Origin: Corbicula japonica
Taxonomy: Eukaryota; Mollusca; Bivalvia; Venerida; Cyrenidae
Length of the DNA stretch: 64,000 nucleotides
Direction of reading: 5' to 3'
Assembly (NCBI GenBank): GCA_038501625.1
Contig: JAZAYU010000226.1
Coordinates: 569,001 to 633,000, forward strand
Shown here: in pieces, positions 34,646 to 46,380 of the stretch
How positions within the stretch are numbered: position 1 is the first letter of the stretch
Layout of the letters: every line of letters begins with the position of its first letter
The notes under the pieces: model-generated
Databases searched by the model: none
What the model was told of the DNA's origin: nothing
What the model saw: the letters and a program-made list of their open reading frames with translations, nothing else
Made by a program: the position numbers and the translations under genes

Positions 34646-35098
34646 CAATTATTTATAGTAATCACATGTGCTGATTAAAAAAACAGCTTCAATCCATTTC
34701 TGTCTAAATACAGAAATATCAGCACAACAGTATGTCAATTTAATTATATTGTGTGAACATGTTTACCAGGAAAGCAGTTAAAAGTATGAAAACATTGTGC
34801 TCATCAGTATTTGTCCGAAGAAAAATACTGTAAATTAAGGGTCGAACCTGGTCGGACGAAAATGTAGTTATGATTTATATCATATTGAGAACATTTCCTC
34901 ATTTACAGTAGGTTATAGACAGTCAAGTGACAGTAAAGTATGGTTTATCAGCAATCAGTTTTACAAATTTGATATAGTCATATTCAGACTAGCATTGATC
35001 ACTGGAACACTATTTAGTTAGCCTTCATCTGCCATAATGTGATTAATGATAATATCATTCTTGGTTATACAAACAGAGTATCATGGTGTCTGAATGAC

Positions 35099-35266
35099 TC
35101 TGATCAGGATCTACACTGTTCTATTTCAGACTGACTTTGGATTATTTTTTACCATGATATTACCAGCACAGAGACAACATGGATGTGCCAGCTGATCTGG
35201 ATCCGCCCATCTGGATCTACACTGGTTGCACATGTTATGACAAGTATATAAAGAGTAGAGGGTTAA
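35099..35266. mobile_element. F1 right half
   Basis: GATCAGGATCTACACTGTTC, GTGCCAGCTGATCTGGATC, CTACACTGGTTGCACATG and AGTAGAGGGTTAA. The left end is missing. Confidence 0.6.
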
Positions 35267-35333
35267 CAAGTACTGTCTGTGTACATGTCGGCCGAATAGA
35301 TAATTACATGCAAATCAGCACTGTTTCGCCCAC

Positions 35334-35693
35334 AGGTGCTTGGAAGACGGACCCCGTTTTCTCCAAAATGTGTAAAAACTGGCCGCCCCCCCCCCCCCCC
35401 CCAAAAAAAGAAGAGGGTCTATACAGGGTCTACATTACATATCTTTTTTGTTTTGTTTTGATAGATTGGGATGGTTATCAGTCCATCCACACCGAGTTTA
35501 CTATCAAATACCAAGTTCTCTGAAAATTCGTGTCCCGACTGTATATAAGTGGACAAGGTTAATAACCCCAACCCTATTTTGTCAAGCCCAAATGTAAACA
35601 CAGTTTTTAAAAATCCTGTGAAGGGAAAAAAGTTTTCGCGTAGACTGAGTTTATACACATTTTGGAGAAACGGGGTCCATCTTCCAAGCACCT
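35334..35693. mobile_element. 360-bp MITE with ~47-bp TIRs
   Basis: AGGTGCTTGGAAGACGGACC continues to CCAAAATGTGTAAAAACT and is matched in reverse at the right end (AGGTGCTTGGAAGATGGACC). The flanks TTTCGCCC and TTTCGCCT form an imperfect 8-bp direct repeat. A poly-C tract (35387-35402) sits beside the left TIR. Confidence 0.75.
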
Positions 35694-36134
35694 TTCGCCT
35701 AGTTTCCGAGCAGTAAGCATTCTAAAAATGACATTATACATCATTGGGTTTTAATTTTTGGATTAAATGATACTAGGAATCTATCAAATTGAGTATTTAA
35801 CTAATAAAAATGAACATCACATTTGGACTGAAATGCATTTGAAACATGCTGATAATTGAATAATTGATCATTGAACTGGTCCATTACCAGGATTTCAACA
35901 TGTTCTGAAGAAATTTGTCTATCTATCTTAATCAAACTAAAATTTTAAACCAAAATGAAAACAGATCGAATGGCCTAATTAAGTTCAATATTTAGATGGT
36001 CACGCATCACCTGTTACTGTACTCAAACCGCAGAAATTATCAAGGTAGGCAATTTTAAATCTGCAGTAGGCAGTGTTAGGCTTATGACAAACAAAAATAG
36101 CTTTTAATGTTAAGCTACATAAAATTGCACATAC

Positions 36135-36290
36135 CTAGAACCATCACTTTGTACTTCAAATTAGTTTGACAAACTGTTAAAATACGACTGCTGAGAATAA
36201 TGAAGTTATTGTGGTTTCACTAAGAACTTTCCTACTTCCGACTTCCTCTTAGACTGAGCGCATGCGTATTCATCCTCCCACGCATTAAAG
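36135..36290 (-). promoter_or_regulatory. Candidate promoter and 5' exon for a minus-strand gene, perhaps DGK
   Basis: Read on the minus strand: a GCGCATGCG NRF1-type palindrome (36258-36266), two tandem ETS-like sites (AGGAAGT and CGGAAGT, 36234-36247), then ~100 bp leading to GTTCTAG and donor GTATGTG (GT at 36134-36133). The layout resembles a TATA-less animal promoter with a short noncoding first exon. The link to DGK exon 1, 21 kb downstream, is inference; nothing else on this strand claims it. Confidence 0.3.
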
Positions 36291-36699
36291 GTACACGGCG
36301 AGAAGCCTGTTAAGTGGGATCATTGAGTTGATTATTTTATTGTCAATAAAAAGACAAAATTTCCCGGTTATCGCATTTTTTTAATTATTCAACTAAGTTA
36401 AGATAATATTTGATTATTAATTATCTGTATTTTACGTAGAAAGGGCCATTTCTGGCACATGTTCTACGGAGAGTGGAGTATATGGGACAAGTCCCGTTGA
36501 AGGGCTATCTTGACGGAAGACCTCTACTGTCTGCGCGTGCACCATTTCTTCTTACAGATGGTTCCAGTCAACAAGTGTTTTTACAAAGAAAGAGTTTTTA
36601 AATTCTTCTGTGTGAGCAAACGGAATTTTGAATGGTCTAGAGTTTTTTGAAGATCTATTTTCCGCAATATTTAACCTGGGTTAGAATATTCTAACCTAT

Positions 36700-36789
36700 T
36701 CTAACCCAGATTTAACGCAACATGATCTGTATAGTTTTTGGGTTTCACAGTTCTCCCTTCAGGTTTTTTTGCCAAATCAATGTTAGGGT

Positions 36790-36820
<31 letters not shown>

Positions 36821-37020
36821 TGCGATCTTATAGAACATCACCAATCGGTTGTATTTGCGACGTTCTTGAAGCGTTGTCAGTTTTAAGGACTTGAGCATTT
36901 TTGTTACACAGCCTTCTTCTTTGCTTTTATAATCGTTAAGAATAAATCTAGCACATTGTCTTTGGATTTTTTCAATGTTGTCGATATCCTTGTTTAGATA
37001 GGGATCACAAATAATTTAAA
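36700..37020 (-). pseudogene. LINE (non-LTR retrotransposon) ORF2 C-terminal fragment
   Basis: On the minus strand the frame reads IEKIQRQCARFILNDYKSKE, then TKMLKSLKLTTLQERRKYNR and LVMFYKIA, followed by a poly-glycine run coded by a long poly-C/G tract (36797-36824) and DPNIDLAKKPEG. The IEKIQRQxARFI...LxxLxxRRxxxRLxMFYKI pattern is typical of the region after the reverse transcriptase of Jockey/CR1-like LINEs. It is a truncated remnant. Confidence 0.7.
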
Positions 37021-37049
37021 ACGAACAAGAGCAATGTATGCTGTTTTAT

Positions 37050-38120
37050 GCGTGGTCCCCGCGACGCATATGACAAAATTGTATAGGGTACATACCTCAT
37101 TTGTTTTTTTCCATCGCCGTACGATTTAAATTTCCTACCACCGTGTTTATAGCTGTGTATTAACTCGCTAAACTTAATATCCTCGACGTCGTTAAAATTT
37201 ATAGTTCTGGCAATTCTTCATCATAATGCATGTTACCATAGCAACCATCTCTTCAACTACTTTCCAGCTAGTTATCATTATATTAAAAAGGAAAACTGTT
37301 CAATTCGTTTGTTTTCAAATCATTCACTACATTTACTGCAAACTTGTAAATGTTCGGTAAACAAATTTCAACGTAAACCCCAGGCCATACCATTTTCGGT
37401 ATATTTCATTTCAAACTTCTCCCTTCCTTATATACAACGCGTTCCACAACTAATACACACGCACATCCTTCAACATTCAAGATCTTTCGCCAATAAAAGA
37501 CAACAATATATAATCAAATAATTCTTTCTTTGTTTACAAAACAATCAATCAATGCATGAACTCTTACACTCAACATCAAACTTCCTTTAAATGTCGTTCA
37601 CATATAACACATATGTGTTATAACTTATATACTTTTCTTGTTATTATTTTACTTAAAATACGATTCAAATGTAATAAAAGAAATGTCCTGTTTTGTAGAA
37701 TCAACGTTGAACCGTCAACACAGAATAATTGTGCCAATATAAAATTGTTCTTTAATTTTAAAAAGGACCAAATGGTAGAGACATTCTGTTGTAATTTATT
37801 GAGTAACGACAAACAATAGGCTAATTACCAACCCTGTGAACGCCGGCATTGAACAAAGCTGCTACGGTATATTTAATATTTCGCAACTAAAAACTGAGAA
37901 GATCAATAAGTATTGATAGTTTTAACAAGTTTTAATGATTGCCGAAACATCAGAGGAGAAGCAACTGGTGCTATTATTATTTCACATGTGAAAGCACCTT
38001 TACATAAAAGAAACAAACATGTTTACACAAATTTAATTGAATTCCCGATTGCGTCCGAAGTTCAATATAAACACAATTTATGACTTGCACGGGCGAACAA
38101 AAAATCAAACATCAATTCTG
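37050..38120 (-). repeat. Dispersed repeat copy A, inverted relative to 50330-51515
   Basis: 37050-37190 matches, in reverse, 51378-51515 (GCGTCGCGGGGACCACGC, AGGAAATTTAAATC). 37560-38120 matches, in reverse, 50330-50637 and 51008-51110 (AACATCAGAGG/CCTCTGATGTT, TCAATACTAATTGATC-like). The outer end carries CCGGTCGAGG. No protein family was recognised in either copy. Confidence 0.65.
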
Positions 38121-38390
38121 GAACCGGTCGAGGGGACAGTACTGATATAAATGGCGAAAGGTTAAAATCGAAATGTAGGTGCACCGGTAATTTATGCGAT
38201 GGACGTATAAAAATGAAGGTGCACCACTATTTGAAATGGCGCTGCACCGGTATTTTAAAGGTGCACCTGTGAATTTATACGTCCATCGCGTAAATTTATA
38301 CGTCGAGCGCATAAATTTACGGATGCACCTGCAATTTTGTATGTAGGTGCACCTTTAATTTACTTTTGAGCCTTTTCGTGCGCCATACTG
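38120..38390. repeat. Cluster of AGGTGCACC palindromes
   Basis: AGGTGCACC or a close variant occurs at about 38177, 38217, 38258 and 38344. Segments of opposite orientation (TTTATGCGATGGACGTATAA and TTATACGTCCATCGCGTAAA) form a larger inverted repeat. It lies at the outer edge of copy A and may be its terminal structure. Confidence 0.55.
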
Positions 38391-38743
38391 GTTCCCGATC
38401 CTACAACAGTAGGAGACTGCTAAGAACACTTGCTTTGTCATTATTGTGGTAATGGTTTAAATTAAAAGAAACTGATTTTTGAAATTTTGGCTAGTTATCG
38501 CCATTTGCAATGTTTGCGACCTCTTAACAATACAGGCAGATAGTAAACAAGTATACGCTGTAAAGGGTCAGAAGGCTAAACTTACAATACAAGAACATTC
38601 ACTGTATTTATGAAATAAATGTATATACAGTTAATGCTGTAGTAGATCTTCTTGATTAAATAAGTAGTGTTGAAATAGACCGGATTTTGGTATACCAAAC
38701 AATTAATTTTACTTTTGGTCCCTTTCATGATCAAAGCTTTCTA

Positions 38744-38835
38744 ACCATTAACTCCGTGAGATGCGGCTTAAACACTACGTGCAACCAGTGTAGATCAAGA
38801 TCATTCTGCACATTTTGTGTACCATAAGCCTGGAA
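38744..38835. mobile_element. F1 left-end fragment
   Basis: CCATTAACTCCGTGAGATGC and GCAACCAGTGTAGATCAAGA match the F1 left end; the remainder is absent. Confidence 0.5.
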
Positions 38836-39411
38836 TTTAGGCGATCAAGTATTTCTTAAATTGATCTTTAGGAAGTCTACATCCCTCTATGAACTGATAA
38901 TACAGCATCTCTCTCAATGCAGCAGGATTGAAAATTGACCGGTTTTAACAGTCTCGGGTTGATTGAGTCTGTTCATGGACAGTAATGGAAATACATATAA
39001 CTGTCCACGCTGCTTTCCCCGGGTACTTAACAAGTCTTTAAATAATACACATCTGATTACGATGTATACCTAAAATGTATATCTCTGTCTTATAAATGAT
39101 TAGATATTGTCATTTTCATAAATCCAATTTACTTCTTGCATATGTGGTCGATCAGCATATCTACTGTCACTATTATAATATTGGCATAAACAAAAATGCC
39201 AAATTGTTCTTTTTCTGAGTCGGATTTTTTCTTGAACACTTTCTTTGTTTTCAGTCATTGTGTATGCACTGTCAATGGTAGTACAGCATCGATTGTTTGT
39301 ACTACCTTTCTCAACGGCTTATCAGTCGGTGCTATTTTTAGAAACTAATTTTATTTGACGATCACTGCTATAGAAAAATGAGAAATTATGTAACTAAAGT
39401 TAAACAAGAGT
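38836..39411. other. Stretch without recognised features
   Basis: Nothing recognised on either strand. Confidence 0.35.
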
Positions 39412-40048
39412 GCCAAAATGAAACAAAATACGCCCGTCAAAATGCTGATCATCAATGTTGCGTAACGATCCGATGAAAATTATTCGACTTGGAGAGCAGA
39501 TACCGCTAATTGAGTTTTTGGACAATTCAAGGGCCATAATCCAGGAAAGCCTGGGGGATTCGGCAGGTTATAGAACTTGGTCGAGATATTATGCCCACCA
39601 ACATATTCACCAAGTTTGATAAAGACCGGATGAAAACTCTTTGACTTAGAGAGCGGAAACAGTAATTTTAGACAATTCAAGGGCCATAATTCAGGAGTGC
39701 CTGGGGGATTTGGCTGGTTATAGAACTTGGTCGAGATATTATGCCCACCAACATATTCACCAAGTTTGATAAAGACCGGATGAAAACTCTGACTTAGAGA
39801 TCGGAAACAGTAATTTTTGACAATTCAAGGGCCATAATTCAGGAGTGCCTGGGGGGATTTGGCTGGTTATAGAACTTGGTCGAGAAATTATGCCCACCAA
39901 CATATTCACCAAGTTTGATAAAGATCGGATGAAAACTCTTTGACTTAGAGAGCGGAAACCATGTGGACGCCGCCGGCCGCCCGCCCGCCAACCCGCCCGC
40001 CCGCCGCAGGTGTTCCCATAATACGTCCCGTTTTTCAAACGGGCGTAT
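39412..40048 (-). mobile_element. Element with 151-bp tandem core (family T3), minus orientation
   Basis: Read on the minus strand: ATACGCCCGTTTGAAAAACG, a GCGG-rich simple repeat (39965-40008 on plus), then tandem units of about 151 bp containing AAGTCAAAGAGTTTTCATCC and AACTTGGTGAATATGTTGG, and an end CATTTTGACGGGCGTATTTT. It carries the same variant last unit as 54055-54857. Frames of 66-94 aa are repeat sequence. Confidence 0.85.
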
Positions 40049-40089
40049 AAAAACAGTCAATCCGAAATTATTTTTGAGATAGGTGCTAT

Positions 40090-40620
40090 GGTGGACCCAA
40101 GGAAGGTGATTTTTGGAAAACAATTAAACCTTTCATAACAAACAAAGGGACAATTTGTTAAAAAAAATCTTGTATTAAATGAAAATAATGAATTAGTTTC
40201 GGACCAGACTGAGGTTAGTGATATCTTTAATGATTTCTATGTTAATGTTGCAAAAGATCTAGGCAATGGCAGTATGATTAGTGATTCTGATCATGTTAGT
40301 ATTAAGAAAATTGTTGAAAACCATAGTGATATTGATGAGTTAATATTTAAGCCAGTAACAAGTGATTTTGTGAGTAAACAGATTAAAGGTATGAATAGTA
40401 AAAAGGCTACAGGCCATGATAATATATCAGTTAAAATGATGAAAATTGCATCCCCAGTAATAGCCCAACCTGTTTGTGATTTACTTAATAGATGTCTTGA
40501 GGAATCTGTATTTCCTGACAACATGAAAGTTGCTCAGGTGCTACCGTGCATAAGAAAAACAGTGTGCTCGATAAAAGTAATTATAGGCCAGTAAGTCTTA
40601 CCAAAATAACGACAAAGTAA
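40090..40620 (+). pseudogene. LINE reverse-transcriptase fragment, frameshifted
   Basis: The plus strand encodes FWKTIKPFITNK, then SDIFNDFYVNVAKDLG, the conserved MNSKKATGHDNISVKMMK and ASPVIAQPVCDLLNRCLEES with FPDNMKVAQVLP. It continues in another frame as KKNSVLDKSNYRPVSLTK. This is the start of the RT domain of a non-LTR element (KKATGxDxI and NYRPVSL motifs). The frame breaks near 40545 and the homology stops at about 40610, so it is dead. Confidence 0.85.
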
Positions 40621-41880
40621 ATGTTCTTAATGTTCAGTGTCTTACTGTTCACAATAGTTTGACAGATGACACATGGCGCTGGTTTTGAAAGGAATAAAAC
40701 TCATTCATAGTAACTGCCTGCGCATACACGTATCAAATTCGTATTCTAGTATTTTGTAGAGGTGCATTGGCTATTTTCTTGTTGGTACATGAGTGCACTG
40801 CTACTTAATTTCATTAAAGCGTGTTGCAAAATTACAGAAATTCTGTTAAAACGAGCATACAGGGGTGTTCCGATTGGGAGTTAAGGAACCACACGATTGA
40901 CTGTGAATATACCGTTTTGCGAGAGAATTTATATGGACGGGTTGGATATTTTTTATTATGATTATGGATATCCGGCGCCAACATCATAAAACTAAGATTG
41001 GAGACCAATCTAAAATCTCAATCATCTCATTTGCTGAAATGGCGACCAATAGATGTTGCCAAAATTGCAAAATTAATTATCTCTCAATAAAAAAGACAAT
41101 GACTTACAGTAATCTTAGCTACTCTCATGTGCAGCCCGGAAACCTTAGATATTGGGACCAAAGCGGAATCATTGTTTCTCCTGCTTTATTTACTGCCAGA
41201 CCAACTTAAGAGTCTAAGAACTATTCATTTATCGAAAGGCATTCATTTGAACTCTTCAACTGCACTTTAACATGGCCTTCAAAAACGTATAAAAGTTATT
41301 TGCTTTGCTGTCCGGCGGCGTCTCCGGCTGTGTCGTCCAGTAATCCCCATCTTTAATATGAAAGTATGAAAGAAATTTGAATTTACTCGTCCTGTTTACT
41401 TAATAATTGTTTTGTTCTGACGGTTAAGTTTTTTGTTTACAACAGATTTGTTCGAATTGAACGGATTTGTTCCCCGATTATGATCTGATTGAATAAACGC
41501 AAATTATTAGTTTTCAGCGGTGTTGGCTGGCCATACGTTAGTCTCAATAATTCGACGGCAAGCACAGACCCATTATCATACTGACTTTTAATAGATGTCG
41601 ATCTGTCCTTAAGGGCGACCATCGTATATATATAGAAAAGCCCTTGTTGCGCACAAATAGTTGAGCTAGCCCTAATACGTATGTCTGCTAATGTTTGAAA
41701 CAGTAAAGTTAACAACCCGTTAACCAAATGAGGAGAAACTAGGCTCCAGAGTTTGAATATTTTAAAGAATTTAATCAAGAATGACGTAAAGCAAATGTTA
41801 ATGCTGCCGCAGAATACGGACAGTCGTTAGACAGAATTTACGAATTTCCACAGGTAGCTAAAATCTCAAAGACCGTCAAA
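40621..41880. other. MRM3 upstream region
   Basis: Contains a half F2 hairpin at 40984-41060 (CATAAAACTAAGATTGGAG to GAAATGGCGACC). No TATA box is evident near 41881; the start context GTCAAAATGGCTGCG resembles a TISU/YY1-type initiation site. Confidence 0.4.
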
Positions 41881-42332
41881 ATGGCTGCGCCCATGAGCAG
41901 GCAGGTTTTGAAAACAAAAATATATTCTCATTCTACATGCGTTTTAAGATGTTACGCAAGAAGAGTAAATCGAAGTATCCAGAGTGTTTTGACACACAAT
42001 GAAGACGTTAAACATCCGCATTCTGCTGTAGATCCGAGGAAGAATGCTTACTTAGCGTATGTCCCTAGCGACCCGGTGCAGAGAAGTTTGAAATATGCTT
42101 CAAGTGGTGCCACATATATTTCAGGAACTGAACAGACAAAGCAGAGAGCAAAACATTTATTAAACCATTCAGAAGAGAAAAATGCGAAATCTAAAGTGCG
42201 TTTAGAAATTAAACAGGACAAGGTCATATCAGCAAACAATCATCAAAGTCAAAGAGAAAAAATGAAAGATCACAAACTACAAAAGATTGACGTTACATTT
42301 GAAAAACTTGATGAGACAGACAAGCGATTGGG
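41881..42332 (+). CDS. MRM3: MRM3 exon 1
   Basis: 150 codons plus GG, then donor GTAATT. It encodes the presequence and a Lys-rich, poorly conserved N-terminal region. Confidence 0.9.
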
Positions 42333-45300
42333 GTAATTTTCCGTCTTTCAGTCACTAAGTTATTGATACTTTAAGGAGGCAAATGGCTAAAACTGGCTAA
42401 AATTTTAAATGTGAATTTCGGGAAAAATACTAATTACCACCTAGATTTTAGTGTAGAAATATATTTATCTATTGTACATATTGGAGATTGATCATGAGAC
42501 CCGGAAGTAAGTTTTTCTTGAAAACCCTAACACTATGTTAACGAATTGGAACAAATGATTGTAGACCAGCATAATTGCTATTTCAGGTATGAATATGAGT
42601 TGTTTCACTATATTGTCAATGAATTTCAGAGTTCTTGTGCAACAAGTTTTTCTTTTGTTTTAGTATCTGCTTGGTAATTAGAACAAGAATAAGACTTCTA
42701 CACTGAGCTTGCAAACATTTATAGTACATCCCCAGTTAAATACATTTCTTCACTAAAATCTAGTTGGTAAAGGTAAAGTTTCTTTTTTATGTGGACTTCC
42801 TACACTGAGTGGATGGAAAAAAATAAACTCATGTTCACCCCAGGTCAGGTGTTTTTGACTGGTAATGTTTTATTATTTAACAAGCCAATACATCTGTATG
42901 GGATACCACTCATATCCCATGGGTAACTAGTGTAGATCCTGATCAGAATGCACACATTTGCAGACTGATATCTATCTACATGGTTGTACATTATACAAAA
43001 GTCATATCCATAGAATAAAGGGTTAAACATTGAGGTGCAATTGGCTATTTGCAGGCGATTGATCATGAGAGCAAGATCGAAGAAAGATCGGTTGGAGCAC
43101 AAGGAGATAGTTCTGGAGGGGAGAAACCTTATCATAGACGCCTTGAAGGCAGGTGCCAAACTAAAGATCCTGTACTTCAGTGGTTCCGAATCACTGAAAG
43201 AGTTCCCTACTGATATGCTTGGTGATGCAATGCTGTATAAAGTGCAGTATAAACATCTAAAGTTGTGGTCTGAAGTAGACACTCCACAAGGATTGTTAGG
43301 TAAGTGTGTTGTCAGATACTATTTTCTGTGTAGATGATGATCTATAACTCGATAATCAACATTTTCTTAAAATAATGTGAATTTATTAATGTTGGGTAAT
43401 GGAGTAGGACTAATTTCTTAGAACCCAGGAAAATGTTGTTTTACCAAAAGCACAACGTTCAATACCCACAAATATAAATACATTCACAGTAAACATTATT
43501 AATGGCACATTAAACATTTAGATAGTACATTAATTATTAAAAGATTAGTTCTTGCTGTAAATGCTTGGTTGGTTAGGTCATATGCTGGTAGAAGTTTTGG
43601 ATTCCCAGTTCCAGTAATGGGTTTTTTTGATATTTTCCTTAACAGGATGATATTTCAAGTTTTGTCATGCACCAAGCTTTAAGTCGCTAGTGTTTTTGTG
43701 GGAGGAGCATAAAGAATTAGAGCTTTAAAATTTAAAAAATCAGACTTCCTGAAATTTGCCAGACCGAAAGGCCTTTCCGGTAAAATTTGGGCCAGTCTGG
43801 CATGATTTCTTACATTATCAGACCAAATGTCAGATAAAATTTGAACTGCTAATTACTTTAAAACATGTTTCAGTGGGACAGAATTTGTTTTGGTCAGACA
43901 GATTTTCACATCTTGTCTGACCAAATGTCTGACACAGTGACACGTTTTTTCAACTTTCTGAAAGTCTGAGAAATATTTGTTTGTCTGACTACCATTGCAT
44001 ATTATTAACCCTTTACTTCATGTATGAGTATTTTTATCGCATGTGCAACCAGTGTAGATCCAGATCAGCTGGCACATTCATGCCATCTGATCAGGATCTG
44101 CACTGGTTGCTTTTTGGTCAGAAAGATCCTAATAAATCAAAAAGCAGTGTAGATCCTGATCAGAAGGCATTGATGTGCTGGCTGATCTGGATCTTCACTG
44201 TTCGCCAAGCAGTAAAGTTGTATCAATGGAGTAAAAGGTTATTATAGAACATATTTAGTCAACCTTTAGAAATTCCCTATTAGTTTTTTTGTTGTCCTCT
44301 TTAGATACCTCTACTCACTTACTATCTCTTGACTTTGATCTTTTTTTTGCAGGAATTTTTGAAATGCCATCTACAGGAGAGGCCTTGCAGCCTGCTGCTC
44401 ACGTGTTACCGCTGACATTGATCTGTGACTCTGTGAGAGACGCTGGTAACCTGGGGACCTTGATCAGGACAGCGGCTGCTGTTGGCTGTCAGAAAATTAT
44501 TGCTACAAAAGGTATGGAGGACATTTATAGACAAATTTCAAATGAATCACCTCTGTAAAATCATTTGTTAACTTTTACAGGCCACTTGGATGGCAAAAAA
44601 AAATTGCCAGCCTGGTCATTTCAACTGGAATGAAATTTTAATAGCATAAAATTTATTAATTTGCAAGATATTATGGAAATTCTGCATTTTATTTTTATTA
44701 AAAGAATTTAATTTAAAAGCAAATTCATTAGAAGAAACAAACATTTAACAAAGAAAAAATATTTTGTGGATTATGATTTTGACTTAAAAATATCCTGAAT
44801 TATTTTCAACATTGAATATCTTGCATTAACATCCATGTTGATGAGGTTCAGCGTTCTCATGTTATTTTCAAATGAAGCACATTTATTATTAACTTTTAGG
44901 ATGTGTTGATGTATGGAGTGGAAAGGTGCTAAGGTCAGCAGCAGGAAGTCACTTCCGGGTCCCAATCCTGAATAATGTCACATGGCCGCAGGTACCTGGC
45001 CTCCTGCCCTCCCCAGATGCTATAAGGGTGTTTTTAGCAGATAATAACACACCCACAGATGTCTTACAAGACAGACTTCGGGGCTCACTAGAGGCTGTGG
45101 ATAAAATAGACAAGCTAAAAGATCAGGAGGACCAATCAGACGTGGAATCTGATGGAGAGGAAGATGCTGATGAAGATGATAGTCATGATGCGCAGTTGTC
45201 AAGGAGACATGAACAAAAGAAGTTATCCAAGGGGAATCACTATGAAGAAGACGGTTCATATAAAGATGTTAAAGTACTCAGCGCATACAGAAAAGCTCCT

Positions 45301-45561
45301 TTGGGGGTACAGGTGTATGACAGCGTAGATTACACAGATAAACATGCTGTGTTGGTGATCAGCGGGGAGACATCTGGAGTGTCGCTACCAGCCATGAAGC
45401 TGGCGTATGATCACTATGGGGAGTGCGTGACAATACCAATGGAAGGGGAGGTGGAAAGTCTGAACTGTGCTGTAGCTGGTAGTGTCATCTTGTTTGAGAT
45501 AGCTAAACAACACAGACAACGGCCAAATAAGAATAAGGATTCAGTCAACCAAGTAGGTTGA
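41881..45561 (+). CDS. MRM3: Mitochondrial rRNA 2'-O-methyltransferase, MRM3/RNMTL1-like
   Basis: The human orthologue is a SPOUT (TrmH-class) enzyme that uses S-adenosylmethionine to 2'-O-methylate a guanosine of the mitochondrial large-subunit rRNA A-loop. Join(41881-42332, 43055-43299, 44353-44511, 44900-45561) gives 505 aa; every join restores frame. Residues 1-45 are basic and Ser-rich, as in a mitochondrial presequence. Around 155-180 is the RNA-binding part (KEIVLEGRNLIIDALKAGAK). SPOUT motif 1 is DSVRDAGNLGTLIRTAA at 258-274 (N265, R271). Motif 2 is ISGETSGVSLP from 439, motif 3 IPMEGEVESLNCAVAGS near 463-480. It is longer than the ~420-aa human protein, partly through an acidic insert at ~360-384. 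The start has ATGGCTGCGCCC in the context GTCAAAATGG. The next gene, PSMD3, begins 4.4 kb downstream on the same strand. Confidence 0.95.
42877..43026. mobile_element. F1 MITE 28 bp from the MRM3 exon 2 acceptor
   Basis: GTATGGGATACCACTC, GTAACTAGTGTAGATCCTGA and AATAAAGGGTTAA of the CCATGGG subfamily. The right end at 43026 lies within the normal branch-point distance of the acceptor at 43053-43054. Confidence 0.65.
43055..43299 (+). CDS. MRM3: MRM3 exon 2
   Basis: Acceptor TATTTGCAG; one base completes Gly151, then 81 codons and one base; donor GTAAGTG. Encodes the RNA-binding domain including LEGRNLIIDALKAGAK and TPQGLLG. Confidence 0.95.
43700..43970. repeat. GTCTGAC/GTCAGAC-rich repeat in MRM3 intron 2
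   Basis: CAGACCGAAAGGCC, GGGCCAGTCTGGCATG, TTGGTCAGACAG and TCTTGTCTGACC recur in both orientations. It resembles the subterminal sequence of the element at 7792-8657 and is probably a remnant of a relative. Confidence 0.5.
44004..44243. mobile_element. F1 MITE in MRM3 intron 2
   Basis: TTAACCCTTTACTTCATGTA ... CAATGGAGTAAAAGGTTA with both arm pairs (GCAACCAGTGTAGATCC and CTTCACTGTTCGCC). Confidence 0.8.
44353..44511 (+). CDS. MRM3: MRM3 exon 3
   Basis: Acceptor TTTTTTTTGCAG; 159 nt; donor GTATGG. Carries SPOUT motif 1 (CDSVRDAGNLGTLIRTAA) and ends at IIATKG. Confidence 0.95.
44900..45561 (+). CDS. MRM3: MRM3 exon 4 (last)
   Basis: Acceptor TTAACTTTTAG; continues GCVDVWSGKVLRSAAGSHFR, then the acidic insert and motifs 2 and 3 of the SAM-binding knot; TGA at 45559-45561. 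A possible poly(A) signal AATAAA lies at 46126-46131. Confidence 0.95.
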
Positions 45562-46380
45562 ATTTTCAGAAAGGTGGGAAATATATGTCTGATGTACATG
45601 TATTTCAGTAAATATTAATGAAATGATGATGTTGAAAACACTGATATAAATGGTTTTGTTTTAATTTTATAAATAACTCTTAAAATTGAGATATAGCTAT
45701 GAATCTGCCACACATTTTTCTGGATCTTTTGGTACCTAGATGGAGAATGAACTCGTAGTGGAACACAAGTTACCTTGGACATGGAAACTGAATCGGTGAG
45801 AAATAAGCAAGAATTTTCAGGGTAAAGTGCAAGGAACTTTGTCATTTTGTATGGTTTTTTTTTCGCCAAGAAAGGCAGTTTTGTCTGTAATCACACCAAA
45901 AATTGAATTTCATTTTAAATTTAATGTCCCAAGACAAATGTTTTTGTCAAACAAAACACTATTACGCAGCAAAATTAGCAAAAATCCCTTATGGTAAAAT
46001 GCAGTTCTGAAATATAAATGGTAAAGTGCAGTTGACTTTCCCCAGCTAAACATAAAACATCGCCGCCGTATTTCCCGGACTAATATGACTATATAAATAA
46101 TGACCGACTCGTAATCAATTAAAGAAATAAACTGTTACATTTGTGAGACTCCTCAATATCAAATTCCGGTTTAAAACATGTTTTGTTTTGATCTGCTCCT
46201 CTGAAATTTGGTTTGTTCAGTTGTCACCGGCCAATGAAAAAACTCCCGTATTGCGTATTTTTCGAGCACACCCATATGATTCCAAATGTGTGCTCGTACT
46301 TACTTTTAAAATCACTGAAACTAATTTTGGTTATTTAAACCTTCTGAATATATTGTCCTGAATAATTTAGAATATGATTT

